The position numbers and the translations under genes are program-made. A DNA stretch of 64,000 bases, taken from the NCBI GenBank assembly GCA_025331565.1, contig JAFREQ010000076.1:558001-622000 (forward strand), given 5' to 3'. Within the stretch, counting starts at the first letter, position 1. Each line of letters begins with the position of its first letter. The DNA is from Holacanthus passer. Its lineage: Eukaryota; Chordata; Actinopteri; Pomacanthidae. Shown in pieces: positions 1 through 11,500 of the stretch. The notes under the pieces are model-generated. The model did no database searches. It worked only from the letters and a program-made list of their open reading frames with translations, and was not told where the DNA came from.

Positions 1-1489
1 TGCAAACCTGGGGAAAAAAAAGGCACATCACAGTAAATGCCACAACGAAAAGATGGAATTGCCATTTATTGTCAGACAACTGATTTCAGGTTTCATTATA
101 CAGTGCAAACCCTTGCAGGAAAAAGAGAATGAATGGACTCACCTTCAAACATGCCACTGACTCTCTAAATGCCAAATACGCCCAAACCTCTCATGTCTGG
201 ATGAATGGCAAGCTCTAGGCAGAGTGAGTTTGTGTCTCCTGTCTTTCCCCCATAAAAAAGTCAGATACCCCATGAGAGACGAAGTCTGCCAGACTGATCA
301 CAGAGCCGCTGCTTTATCCAGAGAAAAACTGGGCTCTAAGAAGTTTGTGACAAAGTAGTTGTGGTATTTTATGATGTGGGCTCAGCCTGACACTGTGCAA
401 AGAGCTGCTCACTTCCCTGAGGATTACCTACCCTTAAGAGGTGGTTCCATATGCCAAAGCTTCCCATATGTAAGACTTTTTTTTTTGTCTTTATTTTTGC
501 TATTTTAAGAGGGGCAGAGCGAAGTCAGTTCAAGACATATGTCAATGCCTATGTTTCTTCTAACTGTTTTTTCAAGTGGTAAGAAAAAAAAAACCACACT
601 CCACACTTGAAATATGTATAGTGTTGACACTGTTGGGTTCCACACTCAAACAGAAGCATTCACAGAGAGGAAAGATGTTTAACATGATATTAGTGCCCGA
701 TAGGATGTGACTTTTCTGTCATGTTACTTAACGCCATCTTGACAGACAAGCAAGTAATTGTAATCAAATGGCAGGTGATCCTAATCAAAGGACGACGTGT
801 TTGTGGCAGCGCGCCATACATGTTGGTGGTAAACACGTGCACAACATCCTGAGAACAGGAACAAGCGGGACAAGGCTTGCTGGCAAACACTTTGATCGCC
901 TTTCATTCACTCTCGACTCTCATCTCTTTGGGCTTTTGGGGAAATGCACTGTTTAATCTGCCGTATGTCGCAGAAGTTTATACAAGGTACTCCATGGAGT
1001 TTGGGGGCTCACATTAGAAGGGGGAGGCAAGGAAAAAAAAAGCATACATTTACACGGTTGAGTGGTGTAATCTTCATGAAATACCGGTAAATAGGGAGAG
1101 GAAGCCTGGTGGAGCCGCAGATTAATGCTGCTATCAAATGGCCTGGGACAAAGAAGGGGATGGCTAATGAGCTGGAAAAGGCAGGGCTGTTCGCCGCGTT
1201 AAATGATACGGTAGCACCATCTCCCCACTGGCCGCCGCACTGCCATGTTCACATATTGTGGCGCCGCTAACAGCAATGTAGGACAAATATTGGAAAATGT
1301 CGTTTAAGCGAGATCCACGGCGACGTGTTTGATATTTTAAAGATGGCTTCATCAAAGGCAGATTTCAGCAACACAAATACAGCTCTCTAATTTGACTCTC
1401 TCCCATATGCCTAATATCCCTCCCTGCCCAATTTCTGAGAGGTCATTTACTTCTTTTTCATCCCAAAAATTGCTTTTACATTTGATCTG
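1..1489. other. Non-coding, mostly unique sequence
   Basis: No coding exon or transposon was recognised. Short A and T runs are scattered through it. The part from about 1070 to 1350 is more GC-balanced and lacks simple repeats; its two-strand reading frames are short and unlike known proteins. It could be a conserved non-coding element, but that is only a guess from texture and needs a fish-fish alignment. Confidence 0.5.
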
Positions 1490-1560
1490 TTCTCTCTCTC
1501 TCTCTCGTTCTCTGTCCCTTTATTTCTCTCTCTCTTCTGAAGTCCATTTCACTTCCTTTT

Positions 1561-1591
<31 letters not shown>
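1490..1591. repeat. Interrupted (CT)n microsatellite cluster
   Basis: Three CT-dinucleotide blocks lie close together: about 1490-1507, 1525-1534 and an uninterrupted run at 1562-1591. The intervening sequence is also pyrimidine-rich. The apparent leucine-serine reading frame across it is a translation of the repeat and not a gene. Confidence 0.95.
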
Positions 1592-1593
<2 letters not shown>

Positions 1594-3815
1594 TTGCCTC
1601 TCTCCCATAGCCATGATATAATGAAAAACAGGGTTCTCTCCCTTGTCTATCTCTTTCCTGTGGTATCATCTCAGGCATGCTTGTAACCTCCCATGACTGT
1701 CGCCTAGGTGACAGGAAGAGCGAGATGAACTCTTGGGCTTAGATAAATTTCTCGGTCTGGCCTGCGGAGGCTCTATCAATTTTTGATGTTCTACTGCCTC
1801 ACAGACACTTTGCAGGCATTGTTTCATGTTTTATTTAGGTCTATGTTAGAGCTAGGTTAAAGTTTCAGCAGACTACTGCCCTGAAAGAGTCTGGAGGCAC
1901 GGAGGAAATATCACATTGGGGGCAATGGTGGCCTTTTATCAAGGGTCAGCGAAAGAGGAGGAGAGGATATGTGGTGAAAATGATTGCTTATGTGCTCTCA
2001 AATGGTTTCATAGTAAAGCCGCTGTTTGCCGAATGCCACATGCACAACTGACATCACCAACCAGCCTCGGCTCTGTCTCACAATTAGTCAGACGGGGAAA
2101 CATTTTTCCTCAAAAAGACAACCAAAGGAATGCTGTAAAAAAAAAAAATCTCTCTATTCTGGATGCAGTCAAACACGCAAGCCTGCTCTAACCTCTTCAG
2201 GCATCGACATATTTATCTTACTTGAGCCAAGTGACAGTTGTCTCCACAGCCATTTCATTTTACACGCCACCAAGAAAAAGACAGAAAAAAAACTGAATTA
2301 ATCGAATGTGGAGGGGTAGGCGAAGGAATGGGGGGATGTGGGTGTGCGTGGGGGGGGGGTATATCCCCCAGTGATGCTGTGAATCAGAAGGGGTGGGTAA
2401 ATAAATAAATGTGTTATGTATGACCAAGCGCACAGACTGGGCTCTGGGGCTACTAGCTGGTCCAGCCGCGATGCACTCAGACAAGTGAATAAATCAGCAC
2501 ACAATTAGGGCTTGTGATTTCATTTATGGTACCTACGAGCGCTCCAGTGGCAGATTCTGGCAGATGTCATTTCTAGCCAATTGATTTTGCTGCTGTCCCG
2601 AGGCCCGAACAGTCATGGCCCCTCTATCCGGATTACAAATGGATGGCAAACACGAGCCAAATGGCTGTCCAGGCAATTTCTGCATGATAGGAGTAGAATA
2701 ATGTAAGAGACCACACTGGCACAAGGAACACGAACACACACACACATCAGCGGAGGCGCTGCCTAAGCTGCAAACAAACTGTAAACACATGCATGTAAGA
2801 ACACAGGCACGTATTTGTTGAATTTATTTGTGACATATTTACCTCATAAAAATGCCTTTTCAGTCAAACATTAGTCAGGTGTTCTTTGAAGATGCTGTGT
2901 GCCTTTGTTACGGTAAATCATCTTCCGTTCAGCATCCAGTCTTCAATGGTGGATGCACTTTAAAATATCCTTCAGCAAAAGCAGTAAAATTGTTTCTAAG
3001 CCACCATGAAATTTGTAAATGTCTTAGGTTTATGCATCTGTGATGTTTTCACTTACAGCCATGTAACAAAAAAAAAAAATGGGAAAAAAAAAACACTGCA
3101 GTGCAATCAGGACACACTGAACATTGTCATCTCAATCATCTGGAGAGAGCGTCTGACCACTTGCGATGCAAATTGACAATGCCATTTCAAAGCTGAAGTG
3201 AGTGAAGACCATGCCCCTGGTCTGAAGCAGTTCATCAATCTGCCAACTGCATCCTTTCTTTGCTTTCTGTCTACTGGTGTTTTTGTCCTTAAGTTTTAAA
3301 CGTACCACTTCCTTTGCATGGGGAAAGACTCCCTGCCAACAGAATTACACTTAAAACAGTAGGGATGTGATGATTATCGCTGTTGCAGTCACTTGTCGTG
3401 GGTACGGGTTGGGGGTTAAGGTTTATTGGTCGAGTATTTTAGTGTGCTTTTAGACAGGACGGAGCAATTTTGAATTTTAAAAAAAGCGTCAAATTAGGTA
3501 GGTTGCTGTCTGTGCCACAACAGAAAAATGGACATGCTTAAATGTGATGGTATGCAATAACAACAAATGTATTTTTCACTAGTAATAGGTAAGCTTGAAT
3601 ATATTACAGTAGGTAAAGGAATAAATTAGATGTTCTGACAGACACTTTGGGACTACAGCGCTCTGTTCTCCTCCTCATCTCGTCCTAATTATACCAAATC
3701 CACTAGCTTTATTAACAAATTAAAGATATGCATGATATGACCTCGATGCTCTGTCGGAGGAGGGATTTTACGAGAAACTCACACACAAACAACACACACC
3801 TCAGTGCTTTAGCCC
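1592..3815. other. Non-coding sequence with G-run and short A-runs
   Basis: No gene recognised. It holds a G-rich patch at about 2319-2360, including a run of ten G, and A runs near 2139 and 3068-3095. The segment 2440-2800 is complex, repeat-free and listed separately as a possible regulatory element. Confidence 0.5.
2440..2800. promoter_or_regulatory. Possible conserved non-coding element
   Basis: This stretch has high complexity, balanced composition, several AT-rich factor-like words (for example CCAATTGATTT and CACAATTAGG) and no usable reading frame. That texture is common in vertebrate developmental enhancers. Nothing in the sequence alone proves conservation, so this is inference only. 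Confidence 0.15.
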
Positions 3816-3816
3816 G

Positions 3817-3837
3817 TCTCTCTCTCTCTCTCTCTCT
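3817..3837. repeat. (TC)n microsatellite
   Basis: About ten uninterrupted TC units. It follows a short CA-rich patch at 3780-3798. Confidence 0.95.
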
Positions 3838-4814
3838 GTCTCTACAAAGAGGTCAAAGCCTAATTGTTACCAACAGACCAGGGATATACAGTATAAATAG
3901 AAGTTATCGAAATGTAACTCCAGCTCTATGAGTAGCCCTCTACCAGCCTTAGAGCCAGGTTGTGCCGGAAAAGAACTAGTTTGTATGAACTGTTGTTACT
4001 GCATTTATCTGAACAGCCACACTAGAAGGTGAACTGAAATGTCAGCAGTTGCACTTTGTAATGCGCATTTTTAGACATTCATAGTGCTGCACTCGGTTGT
4101 ACATGTGAAAACCACTTCACGCCCGGCCAATCAGTGCATGAAGTGGGTGTGAGTGTCAGATTGTTGGTTTCAGAAAGTTACAGAAATTGTCAGACTCAGC
4201 CCTTCCAAATCTGACACTGGAAAGGTGTGTGGGGGCAGGGGCTTTCCGAAGCTGATCAACCATCCGACAAACAGGTCTGATGGAGTGCACGGGCGTCCTT
4301 ATACAGCTATTGGCTTAACTGAAAGGGGCTCTACCGCTTCACCCTGAGAAGGATCGATGCACTCTCAGCCCATTCAAGTGCAAGCATGTCCTAGAAATGA
4401 GTAGCAATCCCACTACTTTTTCCACTTCAACATATAAAACTGAGAACAAAGGGATAGCTGAGCATGTCAACTGAATGAAAGGGGACGAAACTGCCCCAGT
4501 CCACAGTGGCTACTTCCTGGGGTGACCCCTAGCTGAATGATGTTTGACAGGAAAGAGAAAATGGAGATGGAGAGGCACGCTAAAGACGCCAAACTCAGCT
4601 TTCCCCTTATTCACCCCACTTAAGCAAGGGAAAGGAGGTCACCCAATCCAAGATGTAGTCCCTCTTAGTGAGTCAGAGGAGTGTAGCGTATCCTTCTTCA
4701 GCTCCTTCAGCTGTGAATGGCCCAGTCAGACATGCTGACTGAGCTGGCAGGCACACATGAAGCACACTTACAGCCCCCAAAAGTTGACAGCAAAGGCCTT
4801 AAACATTCTGTGAA
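3838..4814. other. Non-coding; possibly transposon-derived
   Basis: No intact gene. The stretch around 3900-3930 and 4280-4340 reminds me of a dispersed fish repeat, but I cannot align it to a remembered consensus with confidence. A short inverted repeat, CCACTTCA at 4112-4119 and TGAAGTGG at 4139-4146, could form an 8-bp stem. The rest shows nothing I can name. Confidence 0.35.
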
Positions 4815-4985
4815 AGACATCTGGTCCTGGAAGAGAGATCTCTCTTCTGTTGCTCTTCCTGAAGTTTCTTCCATGTTTTGCTCCTGTTAACCCTTTGTGC
4901 TGATTATAAAACCATTTCAGACAGTGTTTCATGATTTTGGGCTATATATATAAAACTGAACTGATTTAACATGACTTGGAAATCA
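4815..4985 (+). mobile_element. Teleost non-LTR-type repeat, 3' end remnant
   Basis: The order of words here (a segment with GTTGCTCTTCCTGAAGTTTC, then CTTCCATGTTTTGCTCC, then TTGGGCTATATATATAAAAC near the end) matches the 3' end of a very common fish interspersed repeat that I know from many teleost introns. The normal middle part appears shortened. No coding capacity remains. The family is usually linked to LINE 3' untranslated regions, but I cannot assign a Repbase name from memory. Start of the copy is uncertain. Confidence 0.5.
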
Positions 4986-7930
4986 ACAATCTCCTTGGTC
5001 ATCGAACTAGGCCCGTGGCTGACAAGGTTGAGGGAGCTCTCGATGAAAGCTAGGTTGTCGTACAACCTTAGCGGATAAGCTCATAACAGAGGTCAAACAG
5101 ACTGCTATCATGTTGTCCTTTTCAGGCAGGCAGACAGCAAACCATCAGCAAGAGGGAAGGAGGCAGACCCTGACAGCATTCTTGCAGTAATAGTTGGAAT
5201 TATGATTGCCAGGTGTAGATGTTACAGTAAGAGGCGTAGATCATGACAGGTAGGTTAGCAGTTAGTGGCGCATCCAATTCCCTCTTGACGTAGTTCAAAA
5301 GGGCAGCATCTGTGGACACACGTCTTAGCCCACTGGAAGGTCAGGGAGGTTGTTGCTTGGGTAGCATTCAAAGAGGGTTGCTGGACTCTTAAATCTGAAC
5401 TTTCTTTTCATACTCATCTAACAGGTTGCTCTATCAAAAGCTGGCTGCGCCTCCTTCACTGGAAATAGTCTGGACGGGCCAAGCCACCACTCCTCCCAAC
5501 AAAGTGAAAGTCAGGTCAATCAGAAAAGAGGCCGGCCTGAACCGACACATACGGGAGTAGAGCAGATGGAACATGTTTTGTCCATGAGGATATCTTGTAG
5601 TGACGCTGGGAGCTGACTGACTCAAGGTCAGCCACCTGTTTGTGAAAGGGACAGACGAGTGGTGGGATAGCTGCTCATTTATGCGGCAGTAAGGAGTGAA
5701 AGCACAGTATCAAAAAATCTATATCACTGACTTTTTTGTTGTGTTCATGAACTCATGAATCCTCATGAACATCAGGGGAACAAGTGCAGTGGATTTATTT
5801 TCACTTTTTCTTGTATCATCTGTGGAACTATTTTGGTCAAAGGTGCCCTCAACCTTGGTTCATTGAGTGAAACACCAGAGGGCAACGTGCCAGTGCACTT
5901 ATGTGTCTCCACCAGCACAAACTCTTCACTCCACTACCAGAAATACCATGGCAGATTCCTCATGTGAAAACCTTCTTGGTAATACATCTATTCTGAGTCT
6001 GACTGTTTTTCTCAACAATCTAAATAATTAGTACAATTCATTCTTTGACAGAGGAGCCATTTGAGCACATCAGTACCACAAAGGATTTACTATCAGGTTC
6101 TACAATATTATAAATCCACTTTCAATTCCATGGATGGATTAGTGAGTTAATAATATATATACTTATTATTATGTTAAGTGTATTTGAGCAACTGGGTGTA
6201 TTGGAAAATTCTCAGCATGTGTTCATCATCAACATTCAATGCTTTTTTTCTTTCTTAATTTTAAAAACATAATTTCCTGAGCTTTTTTTTTTCTGAAACC
6301 GCTTCAGGCAAAGTTGTTGAAACAGCATTTCTCAATGTATCTATTAGAAATTGTGGATGAAAGAAGCCGTGATCTCTAGATACAGAAAAGAGGAAGCCTC
6401 ATCATGAGCAGTTTATTTTAAAATCCCCAAATTGGCATGAAATCAAATTATTCTTTTGAGCTTACAACATATTCTTCATATTGTCATTTCCCCTTTTCAC
6501 TTTCCCCATGTCGTTTAATGGTTTTCTTCTAATCTTTGGCAGATCAAGACATTTATCAACCCCTGAATATTAGATCAGAAAAGGCCCCTCTACTATACAG
6601 CAGTACTGTCTCTGTTGTGGCCCTGCAGGGTCGACATGTGGTGAGCTGGTCCCTTGAAACCTAGGTAGACCATGCTCCAAGCAACACGAGGACGCTGTTG
6701 GTTTATATTATATTATAGATCAACAAATAGGTTTACATGCACAACCTGCCTATTGCAAATTTTGTGCTGTTCACATGCCATTAAATGTTTGGGCTGTTCT
6801 GTGTGAGCGGTCCTTCTCCTTTCTCGGAGTGAAGCTGGCAACATCTGTGCCGACCGCTCCTGAGCTATGAATTGGTGGATTCAGGCACTTTCTCTCCCCT
6901 GCCTTCCACCCTATTATAAAAAATAAATATATTTTTAGTTACAAATTATGTGTGCTCTTCCATCCTTTGGCTGGCCTTGAGCCGGGTTGTGACAAATTTT
7001 ATAACCAAATTACCCGAATTATATGGTTAGTTGCATCGGAAATCCATAAAAGAAAGCTAGGGTTCCATATAAAATTGTTATATAATGATGCATACATGTA
7101 CTGCTTTAGTTACTACGTGCTTCATATTCAAAGTCTACTTATTTACACGTGCTGGGAAATGAGTGAGGATAAGAGGACGCTCAACAATGTTAACTTTAAT
7201 ATGAGCTATTTCAAGCATTCATAGCATGGTATAGATATTTCCATAGGTGCATTTGGATTTATCTGCACTAACTTGCATACGTCAAATTTAAATACACAAC
7301 AAAGAGTTCTGATAAGTCTTGTACTTAAATTGCAGTTAAGGCAGCAAAGAGGCAATTTCACACAGGCTGCACTAAATCATGCTGCCACCACATGAACGAA
7401 GGGCAATTCACTTACAACTGTTCTGCAATATGAGCAAAAGTCCACCATGTTATGATCTTTCTCTCTTTTTCCTTTTCTTCTCCTTCTCCTCTTTTTTAGG
7501 AGAATTACTTTTGGGCACAGTGGATATAAATGAAAAGGCCAACATGGGAAGGTATTCATAGCGTTTTGACTCTCTTGTCTGACATTGCTGCCTCTCTCTA
7601 TTTTCAGCTGAAATCCAGAGGAAAAAGGCAATTGAACTGGTGTTTTTCAAAACCAGCCAAGCTTTGGTTAGCTCTACATCGACTTCCAGCAAGACTCCTT
7701 TAAAGCCACGTGTTTTTTTTTCTCAGTAGAGCCCTTTTAAACACCATGCCTGTGAAGACTGATACTCAAGAAGAGAGGACTAAATGGGAATGAAAACAAC
7801 AGGCCCTCTATAACCAGCGCGCCCCTTGTACAGTACAGAGAGAGGGAAACGGCACAAAGAGAAATAACGGCATAAAGCCAATGAGATTGATAATGCAGAG
7901 ACGAGGTGTCCTGCTGGGTATGGATCTACC
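4986..7930. other. Non-coding sequence, no feature recognised
   Basis: Both strands were read for domains and splice-bounded exons and none stood out. The sequence is increasingly AT-rich after about 5970. The 5000-5640 part is less AT-rich and could be old transposon sequence, but no motif supports this. Confidence 0.5.
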
Positions 7931-7978
7931 AAAGAGAGAGAGAAGACAGAGACAAAGAGAAAGAACGGGAGAGAGTGA
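7931..7978. repeat. GA-rich low-complexity tract
   Basis: An imperfect purine tract made of GA, AAGA and GAGA words with few interruptions. It has no coding meaning. Confidence 0.8.
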
Positions 7979-8248
7979 GCCAGGAGGGGGTATTAAAAAT
8001 GGGTTTGGGGTTTTAATAATGTACACAGGGCAGCCTCAGTGGTCAGTTGCACTGGGGAGTGACATTTAGAGTTGGGGGAGAGAGTAGATGAGGTTAACCA
8101 CCCACAGGGGTTCTGTCCACAGCAGGGAGATGAAGCTGTGAGGTTTCCTGGTGGCTGGGTCAAGAGCACACGCTGAATATGCCAGGGGTGGGTGCAGAGA
8201 TATCCACCAGCGCAGTGACATTATATACATGTATCTGATACAGTTTTC

Positions 8249-8335
8249 CAACATGTCCTCATACCTAAATGACAAAATAGATCCTTTGCCAATGAATCCC
8301 AAAAAAATACATTGGAGAGTACCCGCAACAGGGAG
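8249..8335 (+). repeat. Unnamed dispersed repeat, copy 1
   Basis: This copy shares its word order with sequences at 26664-26815 (same strand) and 48773-48862 (opposite strand): ACATGTCCTCATAC, then AATGACAAAATAG, then TTTGCCAATGAATCCC, then TTGGAGAGTACC. The three copies differ from each other by many substitutions, so they are old independent insertions rather than a recent duplication. I do not recognise the family. No reading frame is conserved among the copies, which suggests a non-coding element such as a short non-autonomous transposon. Confidence 0.75.
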
Positions 8336-8407
8336 ACGTACTCATAGAACTGGAGTCACATCCAGTTACTTCTACTTGGTCAGGTTTTATTTCTGTTTCC
8401 CTCACTG

Positions 8408-8469
8408 TTTTTTTTTTTTTAATAACGAAAGTGCAAAAAAAAAAAGCGATGGGACATCATCAATGTCAA

Positions 8470-8503
<34 letters not shown>
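8408..8503. repeat. T/A homopolymers and compound (CT)n(GT)n microsatellite
   Basis: A run of 13 T (8408-8420) is followed 14 bases later by 11 A (8435-8445), which could pair as a hairpin. A compound microsatellite follows, (CT)8 at 8471-8486 directly joined to (GT)8 at 8487-8503. The reading frame that crosses all of this is an artefact. Confidence 0.9.
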
Positions 8504-11500
8504 CATGTTTGTGTATGTGTTTCATTTGATAGAATGTGACCTCTGACTTTGAAGTACAGGCATAGTTAGCATTGCTTCAAGGGGCTCCTGTTTTCTAATA
8601 ACGCAGAACTAATAATTTATTGCATTGTAATAATTTATTTATTGACTTATTTTCACACAACAGTGGTTCTGGTTAAATTCTGTGTGTTTGGTCTATATGG
8701 CAGTTCTCACAATATGCCATCACTCATTGGGTATATTATTTGGGACATGAAAATGCACCTACTGATATCCTGATTATTATTTTTTGTGAAAAGAAAGCTC
8801 TGTTGTACACATCACATTTCCTCTAGGTGTTTTATTTTAGTTCTGTGTTTGTTTTTTGTGAACCCTTGGCCTTAAAGTTCAGACTGCGCCTGTGAGTGAA
8901 GGTGCATGTCTGTTGCTTCTATGACTTGTGTCGTGAGTGAGTTGAGTGAGGTGAGTTGGCTAAAATGGGGAAAAAGCACAAGTCGGGGCCTAAAAGCAGA
9001 GGAGGAATCTTGTGGTGTCATGTATTTCATTCACAATCTTCTCACTCTCAACACCCCAGATCACATATATAGCAAAGTTCGGGAATATGTTTTGAGGTTG
9101 TCATTTTTAAACATGTAGGAGTTTTTGGATATTGAGCTTTTCATGAAGGCTCCAATGAATTCAGTGTCACTTTTGCGGGGTTGGATTCACATAGCTTCTG
9201 GATGAAAACATCATTGGTAAGTTGTACAATATTCATTATTTGCGATGACAGGCTTGTCATAGATGTGGACTATCTGACCTTTTTCAAAAACGGCATCGGT
9301 TGTTGCTGCCTATGTTGTCAACTGCCATGTCTGCTTGGTTATTGTACGTAGTAACGACAGGCCACAAATTGCTTGCAGACTTTATATTGTAGCCTGAAAC
9401 TACTTTGTTGTCATGTGTGGGCTGATTGTGTGGGTTGATTTTGTAGGCTATATGGCTTTGTGGCCGTATGGACATCCAACATCACTGAATGTCAAACTGT
9501 GTATTCATTTGCCTTCTATCTTTGGTTGCCTGACCCACTAGTTTGGTCTGCCTTATATTTTCATCCTTTATCTGACTGAGGTTGAGCAGATTATTGGTAA
9601 AATTAATGGTGCTGACCATGGCTCTGAAATAGCCTATCAGCAGTTGTGCTGCTTAAATATCAGCTGGTCGCTGTTTAATGATAAATCCATTGCGTTGTCC
9701 ATGATGCTGAAATAGCACACCTCATTGTAATCCACATTTCTCTCTGTTCCACTCATCCATAAGTTTCCCCATGGATCTGTTTTCCATCTCCATACATGCT
9801 GTCCACTACAGGTCCTGGGCCCCTCTGCAGTGAGCCATGGGCTCCGTGCCTGAGGACAGCATAGATTAACTTTTATTCATGCACATATTATATTGTTGGC
9901 ATTTCCCAGGAAAGGTTGTTGTGTATGAATAAAGTAAATACATTTTTAATCTTGATTTTAATTAAAAATGCAATGCAATGGGATATAGTGCAAAGTGGTA
10001 TTTACTGTAATTCTTCTAATGAAACACCACTTTCTTTTAGTTATATTATCGATGCTTTATGTGACTAAACCAACTGGTGTAAATGACCAGGGCAAGATGG
10101 CTTTCACAGCTGCACCACTGTCATTGCAGCAGAAGCTGTTAAAATTGACAGATTTATTTACTAATCATACAGTAGTGATTTCCATTCCCATGTGTCGGTG
10201 GATGGATTAATGTGCAGGGTGGTCCGTGTGTGGAAAATGACAAACAAAGTGGGTCGTCTGGGTCACCGTAATTTGAACATTTGCTTGCTAACAAATAAAC
10301 ATTAACTAAACATAAAATCAGTCAAGTGCATCAATATTTAAATGGCCAGGCTGTCAAAAGCAGCTCATGTCAGCATCGTGTACTGTATTATGTTCCCACT
10401 GGAGGGAATTTGTAGGTTTATAAATGCAACCGGCAGCTAGCGGCCTCTGTTGCCCGATTGCTGAGCTCCTTGGTGTGTTACATCACCTGAAAGCCCTCTG
10501 TGTCTCCTTTTTTGAAGGCTTTGAGAAAAACTGTGATGATGCATTTCTTGCAGGGCATGGCTGTGCACTCTTTCAAGCTGCTTAGGCTACAAAATCTACA
10601 GTTATATTGAATATGTGACCAGAAAACAGATGGACTCTTTGACCTTCAAAGCAAATCAACCCCACAGTGGTGATCTGGTTGTGCAGCATCGACCCACGAT
10701 GTTCGCATCGTCCTTCCCAAAATAGTCCCAACGATATGTGTGGCCAAGGGCATTTTGTTTCAGGGTCTACTCAACTGCTCACAACAAACCTCCAACATTG
10801 ATTCTACAAGCTGTGGCGATCAAACCCCTGTTGAATCATGGCGGGAGGCTCAAAACTCGCCCATTAGGCTCACGCTATGGCAGTGTACCATCTCCTAAGC
10901 GAGCTCTGGCTGATTTGTTAAGACAGAATTAGATTTCTAACAGAGTGGGAATAAGTATTATTCTATTCCCAGCAAGGCCCTGATTGGTGCCTTATGAGAT
11001 ACTGCAACCTTTTAATGGAAGCTTATCAGCTGTAGTCAGTGCCCTACAAGGATTCTGTGTAATACCGCTGTTTGCTCACAATCAGCATTGTGTTTAATAA
11101 ATGTGGCTGAATATTAACTAATCTTTTGATCTCACTTTCATTAGGCCACGCCAAGTGGAGTGGATTCTTCTCTGCAAATTAAGCCCCCCTCCGTCCCCGC
11201 CCACAACCCTGCATCTTATACTCATGAGGGAAATGAGCAAGGACACAAATGCTCTTATTTAAAGATAACTGGTAAACTGCTTTAATTAGGCCTTGTTTTC
11301 AAAGTGCCCAACTTTCTTTGGGAGGGATGTTATTATGTTCTCTCTCTATAGTGGTTGCCAGCCGTTCAACTCCATTTACACAAACACGGCTCCACGCCAC
11401 ACACACTCTTACAAAGAGCAGTTTTTTTTACACTGTGCCAGATTTACTCCTGTAGTATTTTAGACCGTGTCATGTAGGACAGGATTGGTCCTGCCGTTGG

